Shown piece by piece: positions 1 through 7,693 of a stretch of 64,000 nucleotides of DNA (position 1 is its first letter; every line of letters starts with the position of its first letter). Made by a program: the position numbers and the translations under genes. Source of the DNA: Pseudonocardia sp. DSM 110487. GTDB taxonomy: Bacteria; Actinomycetota; Actinomycetes; Mycobacteriales; Pseudonocardiaceae. The notes under the pieces were generated by a model. The model ran no database searches. It was not told where the DNA came from and saw nothing but the letters and a program-made list of their open reading frames with translations. The DNA lies in the NCBI RefSeq assembly GCF_019468565.1, contig NZ_CP080521.1, forward strand, positions 6,200,001-6,264,000. The letters run 5' to 3'.

Positions 1-239
1 AAGATCGCGACGCCGAGCGCCGCGCCCGCCGCGAGGACGGCACCGCCCGCGATGGCGCCGCGTCGAACGGCCCCGCGCTTGTCCGGTTCACCTCCGGGGT
101 CCACAGCCAGCCTGTGTTGCGGCTGGGCCGAGCGGTCGGCGGCCTCGGGTGCGTGGCCCTCCCGGTTCAGAATCGCGGCGGCGCTGAACACCTCCGTCGC
201 GGCTTCGTCCGCCCCGGCCTCGGATGACATCCTGGACAT
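1..239 (-). CDS. Membrane-anchored hypothetical protein, N-terminal part (cut by window edge)
   Basis: An open frame on the minus strand starts at ATG 239 and runs off the left edge without a stop. A GAGGGGGAG ribosome binding site lies about 9 bases before the start; a second ATG at 230 is in frame. The first 56 or so residues are Ala/Glu/Pro-rich and polar, and a KR...RR basic patch is followed by a Gly/Ala-rich hydrophobic stretch. This fits a cytoplasmic tail followed by a first membrane segment or a signal anchor. No family is recognised from this fragment, and the function cannot be told. Confidence 0.6.
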   Translation of the reverse strand, partial: MSRMSSEAGADEAATEVFSAAAILNREGHAPEAADRSAQPQHRLAVDPGGEPDKRGAVRRGAIAGGAVLAAGAALGVAI

Positions 240-561
240 GGCGACAGGCTCCCCCTCAGAGTGAACAGGCGTCCAGCCGTAGACGCATGATCGGAACGCG
301 CTGAAGCCGGTGAGGCTACCGACGTGTTGACCATGCCGCTCACCAGGCCGCCGCCGTCCCATGGAGCGGCGCCAGTCCGGTGGAGGGCCACCTCACGCGC
401 AACCGCGGCGCCGAAGATCGTTCGGAGCCCGGCGCACCACGCTCAGGCACGGATTCGGGCCCGACGGTGACACCTGCCGCCCCGGCAGCGGGTGAAGGCG
501 GCGAGGGTGGGCGACGAAAGAGGAGCGGCGTGCCGCGGGTGTCCAGGGCCGACACGGCGCG
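240..561. other. Gene-free stretch at the left relic boundary
   Basis: No convincing gene, RNA or repeat is seen between the start of the edge gene and the excisionase-like relic. Short open frames here lack a ribosome binding site and recognisable protein sequence. I looked for a copy of the tRNA-Val 3' end that would mark an attachment site and found none. Confidence 0.5.
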
Positions 562-693
562 ATGCGCGAAGGGCATACGCCAAGCCAACTCATCGGCCTG
601 TCGACGGCGGCGGCGCACGCCGACGTCTCCACGCGGACGCTGCGCCGCTACATCGCCCAAGGCCAGCTCATCGGCTACCGGGTGCGCAATCAC
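562..693 (+). pseudogene. Excisionase-like HTH gene relic (left copy)
   Basis: About 35 residues match the helix-turn-helix core of the intact excisionase-like gene at 16486-16791: both carry ADVSTRTLRRYIA followed by G-(Q/R)-L-x-GYRV. After GYRV the similarity stops and the frame continues into unrelated sequence, so the C-terminal half that should follow is missing. The first residues, ending in QLIGLS, also align with RLVGLA of the intact copy. In AICE elements such a small DNA-binding protein sits just before the integrase gene; here an integrase fragment lies further downstream at 2236-2530 on the same strand. This is a decayed element end, not a working gene. Confidence 0.65.
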
Positions 694-777
694 CATCAGA
701 TGTCCAGGCGCGGGGAGCGTGGGCCCGCTCCCCGGGTGAAGCGCGGCTGTCGAGAACGCAGGCCTTCGGGGCTTCTG

Positions 778-1722
778 CTAGCGAAGCGTGTTCAGCTCGT
801 CGAGGGCGCGATGGCCGCGCTTGATCACCCCTGGAACGACATCGTGGCGCCCGTGACGGATGGGGATCTCGAGCATGTGGAGGATATGTGCCGCTGCGAG
901 CACCGCCGCCCCCTCCCAGCCGACCAGGTCGAGGATCCTCGTCCACAGCCGCCTTCGGACACCACCCAGCAGCGGATCTTGGAAGGTGTACCACACGAGG
1001 GTGGTGAGATCAGTCGCCCGCGTGCCGCTACCTGCGTTCCCGATATCCACGACCGCCACCACCGCGCCGTCACGGACCAGGACATTGCTGGGGGTTGAGA
1101 GATCGGCATGGACCATGTCAGGTGCCTCTCGTGGTGGTGGGACGTCGACACACACGAGCCGCAGGCGCTCGACCAGAGCCGACACCGCGGAGGAATACCC
1201 CGAGAGCCTGGCCACGGACTGGCGGAGACGCGACTGCTCCGGCGTCTCGTTGAAATCCAGCCCGGCGACAGCCGATTCCTGACCGGTGGCGACCCGCCAG
1301 GCGTACGACCAGTGGTCGTAGGACTCGGAGGCTTGGCCAGCCTGGAGTTCGATGATCTCCATCAGCTGCTCGACGAGGGATGGGGTCAGCTCTGGCGCGG
1401 GAGCCGCGTCAACGAAGTCCATCAGATGCCATACATGAGTGGCTGTGGCCCCCACTCCGAGCCAGGCCGGCGTGGGATAGCCGTGCCTACGCATGTGCTC
1501 GACCACTCTCTGGGCTCGCAACGTCTCGTCCAGGTGGTTGGGGTGTGCCCGGAGCTCTGCTTTGAGCACGGCATTTGCCCTTCCGGCCAACTGGACGCGC
1601 ATGGCACCCGCATTGACGCCTCCGGGTAGGCGACTGAGAAGAGTGACCTCTGCCCCGACCACGCTGGCCACGTCGTCCAGGACCTCGGCCGGCAGCTCTT
1701 CGGGATGGGTGCCCTGGCTCAT
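778..1722 (-). CDS. Aminoglycoside phosphotransferase (APH)-family protein
   Basis: About 314 residues if started at ATG 1722; the frame stays open to 1842 with GTG alternatives, and no start has a strong ribosome binding site. The kinase-like APH fold is indicated by the catalytic-loop region MVHADLSTPSNVL (usual HGDLxxxN, here HAD) followed by the metal-binding segment VVDIGNAGSG, and by a conserved Lys in the N-lobe (VLKAEL). Family members phosphorylate aminoglycosides, macrolides or other small hydroxylated compounds with ATP or GTP in the cytoplasm; the substrate cannot be predicted. The gene lies alone on the minus strand between an excisionase relic and an integrase relic, which suggests cargo of the decayed mobile element. 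Confidence 0.75.
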   Translation of the reverse strand: MSQGTHPEELPAEVLDDVASVVGAEVTLLSRLPGGVNAGAMRVQLAGRANAVLKAELRAHPNHLDETLRAQRVVEHMRRHGYPTPAWLGVGATATHVWHLMDFVDAAPAPELTPSLVEQLMEIIELQAGQASESYDHWSYAWRVATGQESAVAGLDFNETPEQSRLRQSVARLSGYSSAVSALVERLRLVCVDVPPPREAPDMVHADLSTPSNVLVRDGAVVAVVDIGNAGSGTRATDLTTLVWYTFQDPLLGGVRRRLWTRILDLVGWEGAAVLAAAHILHMLEIPIRHGRHDVVPGVIKRGHRALDELNTLR

Positions 1723-1872
1723 CGGCTCGAAGGGCCGATGACCGTCTCGGTTCTCGGCGCTCACCTCGTGTCGCTCAGTGGCGTCGTGCGAGGTCGGAGT
1801 GACGGTCGTGGCCGTCGGATAGCGGCAGGTCCCAGGCCGCATGATGCCTTTCTGATGCCCTGCGAGATGCAG

Positions 1873-2208
1873 TTACGGTCGTTCATCCAGCGCTCGCCGC
1901 GCCGGGCGCCAGACTTGCTCGAAGTCTGCCTCTGACACCTCGACGACGTGCCCTTGGCCGTCGGTTTCGATGTCGGAGAGGTTCGCCTCTGCAACCGTTC
2001 CCTTTCCGTACCGACGCTCGTACTCGCGCATCTCTGCAAGTGTCCCATGATCGCGGAGGTGCAGAACTTCAACGAGGGTCTCTGCCGTGACAGGGTGACT
2101 CTCACGGTCACGCACTTCAACGTGGCGGAGCGCCCAGCCGTCGTCACCAACCTCGACGTACGTGGTCGCTTCAAGCTCTGGCTCATCCCATCGGAACCAG
2201 CGAGGCAT
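1873..2208 (-). CDS. Conserved small hypothetical protein, 111 residues
   Basis: A 111-residue acidic, soluble frame with no signal peptide or membrane segment. It has a clear protein-like composition (WFRWDE near the N-terminus, YERRYGKG near residue 65, a C-terminal FEQVWRPAR segment). It ends about 150 bases upstream of the phosphotransferase start on the same strand, so the two may be co-transcribed. I do not recognise a named family; small proteins of this kind are common accessory genes next to actinobacterial integrases. It could alternatively be the surviving half of a toxin/antitoxin or restriction-related pair, but nothing in the sequence shows this. Confidence 0.6.
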   Translation of the reverse strand: MPRWFRWDEPELEATTYVEVGDDGWALRHVEVRDRESHPVTAETLVEVLHLRDHGTLAEMREYERRYGKGTVAEANLSDIETDGQGHVVEVSEADFEQVWRPARRALDERP

Positions 2209-2235
2209 TCCTCAACGATACGGGGATACAGCGGG

Positions 2236-2530
2236 TGGCTTCGCTGAGGTGAAGCGATCGGGGTGTGTGAGGACGTCCTGGACCTGGACCGTGGAGTGGT
2301 CCACGTGCGGCGCACGGTGATCGAAGTAGCCGGCCACACCTCGTTCAAGCCGTTCCCGAAGTCGGACGCCGGGCGCCGCTCGGTGCCGCTGCCGGGATGG
2401 GTGGTGAGCCTCCTACGGGAACACCTCGACGCGTACCGCTCGGCCCGGCCGGACTGCTGTCGCCAACGCCGTAGGGCAAGTGGGGCTGGCGGCGCTGCTC
2501 GTCGACTGTCCGGGTCGTTTCGTTGCCGAC
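2236..2530 (+). pseudogene. Tyrosine site-specific integrase fragment
   Basis: The frame reads WLR-stop-GEAIG, which aligns with the (G)LRWGE box of AICE/phage tyrosine integrases around the first catalytic Arg; the usual Trp codon TGG is TGA at 2245-2247. Downstream, LDLDRGVVHVRRT and the segment KPFPKSDAGRRSVPLPGWVV are typical of the catalytic domain of these integrases. At about 2450 the frame shifts by one base: the expected GPAGLLFANAVG is recovered only by adding a base. The N-terminal arm-binding domain and the C-terminal HxxR and Tyr boxes are absent. It is a non-functional relic of the element that also left the excisionase fragment at 562-693. Confidence 0.75.
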
Positions 2531-2571
2531 CAACCAAAAATCCCAGTTGACATTGGGCTGGGCGAAGGTCT

Positions 2572-2649
2572 CGTCGTTGCATCACGCCAGGCGTGGGCCA
2601 CGACGACGGCGGGAACGAGCAGGCGGCGCCCCTCTTCCAGCGCGTGCCG
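2572..2649 (-). pseudogene. PIN-domain (VapC-like) toxin fragment
   Basis: On the minus strand about 25 residues, HALEEGRRLLVPAVVVAHAWRD, resemble the second helix and strand of PIN-domain ribonuclease toxins carried by actinobacterial mobile elements. The first catalytic Asp region and the C-terminal acidic residues are not found in frame on either side. It abuts the integrase relic on the opposite strand. The match is short, so this is a weak call. Confidence 0.35.
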
Positions 2650-2748
2650 CGAGGTCCTCGAGCGTGAACGCCCCGTGCTCGGCCTGCCAGTGCACACCCC
2701 GGCCTGAGACTCAGACGATCTGTCAGTCAGGGTCCGCGGCGTTGACCG

Positions 2749-3375
2749 CTATCCAGTGCCGGTGAGCCAAGCGGTCTCGGCCTGGTGGAACGCGTCGAGC
2801 TCGGCCGGCCGGTCGTCGCCGAGCAGGTCCTGACTCACCGTCACGCCGCGGGTCGACTGGATCCAGGTGAGGAACCGGTATGACGGCCGAAGCCCAGCGA
2901 GCTGGGCCACGTCCACCGGGAGCGCCTCACCTGCATGGACGGGGCGCAGCTCGTCGCGCTCCAGCAGGACCTCGAAGCTCATCAGCCTCCACCGTCCTTC
3001 GTCCCGAACGGCACGTGAGAAGAACCGGCAGTAGGCGTGGAAGTCGACCTCCACTCCCTCCACCGTGGTCCGGTTGAAGATCTTCGCCGGGCTCTCGACC
3101 GTCGCCCGGTCGCCCTCGACCCGCGCGTAGGCGGGGAAGACCCAGTGCTTGCTGTTCCCGGTCCGCCTCATCCACGTCTTCGTCGCCTCGACGTAGGCCT
3201 CGCCGCCGCGTCCGTCGTACCACGTGGTCCGGACGTAGGCGTCGTCGTGGAAGCAGTCACGCATCACGTCGAAGAGTCGCTGGTCGCGGGCGAAGCGTTC
3301 CCGCCTCACCAGGTCGAAGAGCTCCTCGCGATCCAGGAGGACTGCCAGCCGCTCGCCGTGGTCGGGGTTCACCAT
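2749..3375 (-). CDS. SnoaL-like / NTF2-superfamily protein
   Basis: 208 residues with the layout of the SnoaL-like cone fold: an N-terminal helix with RxxFARDQRLFDVMRDCFHDDAYV, a middle strand SKHWVFPAYARVEGDRATV and a C-terminal strand set around RFFSRAVRDEGRWRLMSFE. Members act as small cyclases, dehydratases or isomerases, or as non-catalytic partners of ring-hydroxylating enzymes, so the reaction cannot be named. It is the last gene of the minus catabolic operon, 13 bases after the aldehyde dehydrogenase, and probably acts on an intermediate of the same pathway. Confidence 0.75.
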   Translation of the reverse strand: MVNPDHGERLAVLLDREELFDLVRRERFARDQRLFDVMRDCFHDDAYVRTTWYDGRGGEAYVEATKTWMRRTGNSKHWVFPAYARVEGDRATVESPAKIFNRTTVEGVEVDFHAYCRFFSRAVRDEGRWRLMSFEVLLERDELRPVHAGEALPVDVAQLAGLRPSYRFLTWIQSTRGVTVSQDLLGDDRPAELDAFHQAETAWLTGTG

Positions 3376-3388
3376 GTCGTCCCCTCGT

Positions 3389-4816
3389 TCACTGCCGATA
3401 GCCGAGCACGGCCTTCACCTCGAGGTACTCCTCGAAGCCGAACCGCCCGAACTCTCGTCCGTTCCCCGACTGCTTGTAGCCGCCGAACGGCAGGCTGCGG
3501 TCGAACGGAGCGCCGTTGAGGTAGACGCGGCCCGCTCGGATGCGGTTGGCGACCCTGCGGGCGTGGTCGGGGTCCTTCGACTGCACGAAGCCCGCCAGCC
3601 CGAACGGCGTGTCGTTCGCGATCTCGACGGCCTCGTCCTCGGTCTCGTAGAGCAGGATCGAGAGCACGGGGCCGAAGATCTCCTCGCGCGCGATCCGCAT
3701 CTGCGGCGTGACGTCGCCGAAGACGGTCGGGCGGACGTAGAACCCCTCGTCGAGCCCGTCGGGGCGCCTCGGGCCGCCGACCACGAGCGTCGCGCCCTCG
3801 TCGATCCCCGACTGCACGAGCGCGGTGATCTTCTCCAGCTGAGCCTGGCTCACCACGGGCCCCATCGTGGTCGACGGATCGAGCGGGTCCCCGAGACGGA
3901 CCTCCTCGACCGCCCGTCGCGCCGCGGCGTACGCCTCGTCGCGCTGCGAGCGGTGCACGAGCATCCGGGTGGGCGACTGACAGTTCTGGCCGCCGTTGGT
4001 GAAGCACGAGTGCACCCCGGCGACGACCGCGGACTCCAGGTCCGCGTCGGGCAGGATGATGTTGGCCGACTTGCCACCGAGCTCGAGCGCGACGCGCTTC
4101 ACCGTGTCGGCCGCGAGCTTGGAGACCCGGATGCCGGCGCCGGTCGAGCCGGTGAGCGAGACCATGTCGATGTCGGGGTGCGCCGCGATCGCCTCGCCGA
4201 CCGTGGGACCGTCACCGTTGACGAGGTTGAACACGCCGGGCGGCAGCCCGGCGTCGTGAATGACCTCGGCGAGCACCATGGCGCTGAGCGGCGCGTTCTC
4301 GCTCGGCTTGAGCACCACGGTGCATCCCGTGGCGAGGGCCGGGGCCACCTTCGACGCGACCTGGTTCAGCGGCCAGTTCCACGGCGTGATGAGACCGCAG
4401 ACGCCGATCGGCTCGCGCCGCACGATCCCGGCTCCCATCTCCTCCTCGAAGCGGTAGTCCGCAAGCACGCGGGCCGCCTCCTCGAAGTGGAACAGCGCCA
4501 CCGTGGCCTGGCGTTCCGTCGAGAACGTGATCGGCGACCCCATCTCGCGCGTCATCGTCCGGGCGATCTCGGGCAGCCGAGCCCGGAAGCCGGAGATGAT
4601 CCGCTTGAGGTACTCCAGCCGTTGCTCCACGCTGACCTGCGAGTACGCGGCGAAGGCCTCGCGCGCCGCCACCACCGCGTGGTCGACGTCCTCGGCCGTC
4701 CCGAGGCTGATCGTCGCGAACGTCTCCTCGGTCGCGGGGTCGAGGACGCCCAAGGTCCGCGGCGCGGCCGGCTCGACCCACGCACCCCCGATGTAGAACA
4801 GGTGCCTGGTGGACAT
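3389..4816 (-). CDS. Aldehyde dehydrogenase (NAD(P)+-dependent)
   Basis: 475 residues, the usual length for the ALDH superfamily. ATG 4816 is chosen because family homology begins there (YIGGAWVEP), although the frame is open further upstream. Key features: PWNWPLNQ (NAD-binding region), LKPSE, the GSTGAG turn, the general-base Glu in ALELGGKSA, the catalytic Cys in NGGQNCQSPTR, and EEIFGPVLS. The enzyme oxidises an aldehyde to a carboxylic acid in the cytoplasm. It lies 29 bases after the CoA-transferase beta gene in the same operon, consistent with feeding an acid to CoA activation and thiolysis. The natural aldehyde is not known. Confidence 0.9.
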   Translation of the reverse strand: MSTRHLFYIGGAWVEPAAPRTLGVLDPATEETFATISLGTAEDVDHAVVAAREAFAAYSQVSVEQRLEYLKRIISGFRARLPEIARTMTREMGSPITFSTERQATVALFHFEEAARVLADYRFEEEMGAGIVRREPIGVCGLITPWNWPLNQVASKVAPALATGCTVVLKPSENAPLSAMVLAEVIHDAGLPPGVFNLVNGDGPTVGEAIAAHPDIDMVSLTGSTGAGIRVSKLAADTVKRVALELGGKSANIILPDADLESAVVAGVHSCFTNGGQNCQSPTRMLVHRSQRDEAYAAARRAVEEVRLGDPLDPSTTMGPVVSQAQLEKITALVQSGIDEGATLVVGGPRRPDGLDEGFYVRPTVFGDVTPQMRIAREEIFGPVLSILLYETEDEAVEIANDTPFGLAGFVQSKDPDHARRVANRIRAGRVYLNGAPFDRSLPFGGYKQSGNGREFGRFGFEEYLEVKAVLGYRQ

Positions 4817-4845
4817 GTCGCTCTCCAACCTCCTGACGAGCGTGG

Positions 4846-5529
4846 TCACGGTGTCGCCACGGTGAGCGGGACGTCGACGCGCGAGCAGAGCTCGTGGAAC
4901 GAGATCCCCCACGTCTCCCGGACGAGGACCTGGTCCCCGCCGGTGATCTCGAACGTGGCGACGTCGGTGTAGATCCGGTCCACGCACCGCAGCGCGGTGA
5001 GCGGATACGTGCATTCCGTGACGAGCTTCGGCTCGCCGGTCCTGGTGAACAGCGACATCAGTACGAAGACCTGCTTGGCGCCCACGGCGAGGTCCATCGC
5101 CCCGCCGACCGCCGGGATCGCGTCGGGCTCGCCGGTGTGCCAGTTGGCGAGATCCCCCGCTGCCGAGACCTGGTAGGCGCCGAGAACGCACAGGTCGAGG
5201 TGGCCGCCTCGCATCATGGCGAACGAGTCGGCGTGGTGGAAGTACGAGGCGCCGGGCAGCTCGGTCACCGGGAACTTGCCGGCATTGATCAGGTCGGGAT
5301 CGATCGCGTCGCCCGTCGCCGCCGGCCCCATGCCGAGCATGCCGTTCTCGGTGTGGAGGATGACCCCCGACTCCGGGGGGAGGTGGTCGCCGACGGTCGT
5401 GGGCTGACCTATGCCGAGGTTGACGTACGCCCGGCGGGGAATGTCGCCCGCGAGCACCCGGGCCATCTCGTCCCGTCCGAGCGGGCCACGGTCGGTGTGC
5501 TCGACGATGCTCGGAGACACCACGCTCAT
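4846..5529 (-). CDS. CoA-transferase subunit B (3-oxoacid / 3-oxoadipate type)
   Basis: 227 residues, typical for the beta subunit of the heterodimeric family I CoA-transferases (PcaJ, ScoB, AtoA). The catalytic Glu sits in the SENG-type motif, here HTENGMLGMGP; VNLGIGQPT near the N-terminus and the GGAMDL region are also family hallmarks. The subunit pairs with subunit A to move CoA from succinyl-CoA to a 3-oxoacid. The start ATG overlaps the stop of the subunit A gene by four bases (ATGA), indicating translational coupling. The presence of a thiolase next to it suggests a beta-ketoadipate-like end step. Confidence 0.9.
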   Translation of the reverse strand: MSVVSPSIVEHTDRGPLGRDEMARVLAGDIPRRAYVNLGIGQPTTVGDHLPPESGVILHTENGMLGMGPAATGDAIDPDLINAGKFPVTELPGASYFHHADSFAMMRGGHLDLCVLGAYQVSAAGDLANWHTGEPDAIPAVGGAMDLAVGAKQVFVLMSLFTRTGEPKLVTECTYPLTALRCVDRIYTDVATFEITGGDQVLVRETWGISFHELCSRVDVPLTVATP

Positions 5530-6188
5530 GACGGCACCTGCACGATCCGGTGGACGTAGATGCCTGGGGTGACCACGGCCTCGGGATCGAGCACTCCGGG
5601 CTCGACGACGTGCTGCACCTGCACGACGGTGGTCGTCGCGGCCGTCGCCATGACGGGAGCGAAGTTGCGTGCCGTCTTGCGGTAGACGAGGTTCCCGAGG
5701 GTGTCTGCGGTGTGGGCGCTGATGAGCGCGACGTCGCCGGCGATGGGCAGCTCGAGGACGTACGTGCGGCCGTCGATCTCGCGGGTCTCCTTTCCCTCCG
5801 CGAGGAGGGTCCCGACTCCGGTGCGGGTGTAGATCCCGCCGATCCCGGCTCCGGCGGCGCGCATGCGCTCGGCCAGGTTCCCCTGGGGCGCGACCTCGAG
5901 CTCGATCTTGCCGCTGCGGTACAGCTCGTCGAAGACCCAGGAGTCGGTCTGCCGGGGGAACGAGCACACGATCTTGCTCACCTGCCCGGCCGCGAGCAGC
6001 GCCGCGAGCCCGGTGTCCCCGTTGCCCGCGTTGTTCGACACGACGGTGAGGTCTCGCGCTCCCTGGCGGATCAACGCGTCGATCAGGTCGAACGGCATGC
6101 CGGCCGTGCCGAAGCCGCCGACCAGCACCGTCGAGCCGTCGGCGATGCCGCTGACCGCCTCGTCGGCAGAGGTGCAGAGCAGCGTCAT
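5526..6188 (-). CDS. CoA-transferase subunit A (3-oxoacid / 3-oxoadipate type)
   Basis: 220 residues matching the alpha subunit of heterodimeric CoA-transferases (PcaI, ScoA, AtoD). The N-terminal glycine-rich CoA-binding segment LVGGFGTAGMP is clear, followed by VVSNNAGNGDTGLAALL and FPRQTDSWVFDELY. ATG 6188 overlaps the thiolase stop by four bases, and its own stop overlaps the beta-subunit start, so thiolase and both subunits form a coupled three-gene unit. The complex activates a 3-oxoacid to its CoA thioester using succinyl-CoA or acetyl-CoA as donor. Confidence 0.9.
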   Translation of the reverse strand: MTLLCTSADEAVSGIADGSTVLVGGFGTAGMPFDLIDALIRQGARDLTVVSNNAGNGDTGLAALLAAGQVSKIVCSFPRQTDSWVFDELYRSGKIELEVAPQGNLAERMRAAGAGIGGIYTRTGVGTLLAEGKETREIDGRTYVLELPIAGDVALISAHTADTLGNLVYRKTARNFAPVMATAATTTVVQVQHVVEPGVLDPEAVVTPGIYVHRIVQVPS

Positions 6189-7378
6189 GCGACGTTCTCC
6201 AGCACGACCGCCAAGCCTTGACCCACACCGATGCAGATGGCTGCCACGCCCCATCGTTCGCCGGACTCCACGAGCCGCGCCGCGAGGGTCCCGAGAATGC
6301 GCCCGCCCGAGGCACCCAGTGGGTGCCCGATGGCGATCGCCCCGCCCTTGGCGTTGACGACCTCGGCGTCCCGCAGCCCGAGCTCGAGCCAGGCGTCGAC
6401 ACAGGCGATCGACTGGACGGCGAACGCCTCGTTCAGCTCGACGGCGCCGATGTCGTCCCAGGTGATGCCCGCCCGCTCGAGCGCGTCGTTGGCGGCCTCG
6501 ACCGGGGCGTAGCCGAACTGCTGCGGCTCCAGCGCCGCCCAGCCGCGACCGGCGATCCGCGCGACCGGGTCACGACCGATGGCCGCGGCCGCGCTCGCCG
6601 AGCCCAGCAGGACCGCGCTCGCGCCGTCGTTCAACGGTGAGCAGTTGCCGGCGGTGATCGTCCCGTCGGGCCGGAACGCCGGCTTCAGCCCGGCCAGCGC
6701 CTCGAGCGAGGTGTCGGCACGGATGCTCTCGTCCCGGACCAGGTCGGTGCCGGGGACGGGCACCACGAGGGCGTCGTAGAAGCCCTTCTCCCACGCCTCC
6801 GCCGCGAGGCGGTGCGAGCGAGCGCCGAACTCGTCCTGCCGCTCGCGCGAGATCGAGAACTTCTCCTGCAGCTGTTCGTTGCACTCGCCCAGCGAGGCCG
6901 TCCACTCGGCGGGCATCCGCTCGTTCACCAGACGCCAGCCCAGCGTCGTGGAGACGGCGGTGACGTCGCCTGCCGGGAACCGGCGCGACGGCTTCGGCAG
7001 GACCCATGGCGCCCGCGTCATCGACTCCACGCCTCCGGCGATCGCGATCTCCGCGTCGTCGACCTCGATCATGCGTGCGGCCATCATGGCGGCGTCCAGC
7101 GACGAGCCGCAGAGCCGGTTCACCGTGGTGGCGGTCACCGAGACGGGCATGCCCGCCAGCAGCACGGCCATCCGGCCAACGTTGCGATTGTCCTCGCCGG
7201 CGCCGTTGGCGTTGCCCCAGAACACGTCGCCGACCTGGCTGGGGTCCAGGCCCGGCGAGCGGTCGAGAAGTGCCTTCAGCGCGGTCGCGGCCAGATCGTC
7301 GGTCCTCGTGTCGGCCAAGGCTCCGTTGAAGCGACCGAACGGGGTCCGGACCGACGCGTACACGAATGAGTTGCTCAC
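6185..7378 (-). CDS. Thiolase, acetyl-CoA acyltransferase (PcaF-like)
   Basis: 397 residues, standard thiolase length. Catalytic residues are visible: nucleophilic Cys in VNRLCGSSLDA, His in AIGHPLGASGG, and the second Cys in AAICIGVGQG. The N-terminal VYASVRTPFGRFNGALA is typical of beta-ketoadipyl-CoA thiolases, which split the product of the adjacent CoA-transferase into acetyl-CoA and a shorter acyl-CoA such as succinyl-CoA. The start is GTG at 7376-7378, overlapping the stop of the broken monooxygenase gene by four bases. Other thiolase classes cannot be excluded from sequence alone. Confidence 0.9.
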   Translation of the reverse strand: MSNSFVYASVRTPFGRFNGALADTRTDDLAATALKALLDRSPGLDPSQVGDVFWGNANGAGEDNRNVGRMAVLLAGMPVSVTATTVNRLCGSSLDAAMMAARMIEVDDAEIAIAGGVESMTRAPWVLPKPSRRFPAGDVTAVSTTLGWRLVNERMPAEWTASLGECNEQLQEKFSISRERQDEFGARSHRLAAEAWEKGFYDALVVPVPGTDLVRDESIRADTSLEALAGLKPAFRPDGTITAGNCSPLNDGASAVLLGSASAAAAIGRDPVARIAGRGWAALEPQQFGYAPVEAANDALERAGITWDDIGAVELNEAFAVQSIACVDAWLELGLRDAEVVNAKGGAIAIGHPLGASGGRILGTLAARLVESGERWGVAAICIGVGQGLAVVLENVA

Positions 7379-7693
7379 CGCGTCGTCTCCACTTCCTGCC
7401 CCCTATCCGGAGGCGTCGTGTCGTGCCAGTTCGGTAGGACGTGCCGCCCGACGAGGTCGAGCGTGTGGCGGGCGACGTCCGGCGGCGTGCCGAACGGGGC
7501 GACCCGCAGCTGGACGGACGTGACCCAGGGCGGACGGGAGGTGGAACGGCCGAGGGGCCGCGTGGTAGCTCTCCCCTACCCACGTGGAGTCGAATCCGTG
7601 CTGCTCCGCGCGGGCGAGCATCGTGACCGTGCGATCCACCTGTGCGCGGACCGACTCCTGGGAGCTCAGGTCGAGCGCGACCCCCAGCCGCAT
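7375..7693 (-). pseudogene. LLM-class (luciferase-like) monooxygenase, internally deleted and frameshifted
   Basis: The first 50 or so residues are a normal start of a luciferase-like flavin/F420 oxidoreductase (MRLGVALDLSS, then LARAEQHGFDSTWVGESY). At about 7535 the sequence jumps, in another frame, to a typical C-terminus: WVTSVQLRVAPFGTPPDVARHTL and a short tail ending at the TGA that overlaps the thiolase start. Around 250 residues of the barrel between these ends are missing, and the two parts are out of frame. The original gene was therefore co-directional and translationally coupled with the thiolase. It cannot make an active enzyme, so the pathway may have lost its monooxygenase step or gets it from elsewhere. 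Confidence 0.8.

Noticed and set aside
240..2748. Search for an attachment-site copy of the tRNA-Val 3' end
   Set aside because: No stretch matching the T-arm and acceptor end was seen here or at the left side of the catabolic island, so no att pair is claimed.
3374..4972. 532-codon open frame on the plus strand
   Set aside because: It is antisense to the aldehyde dehydrogenase, whose catalytic motifs are all present. The translation of the plus frame is low-complexity.
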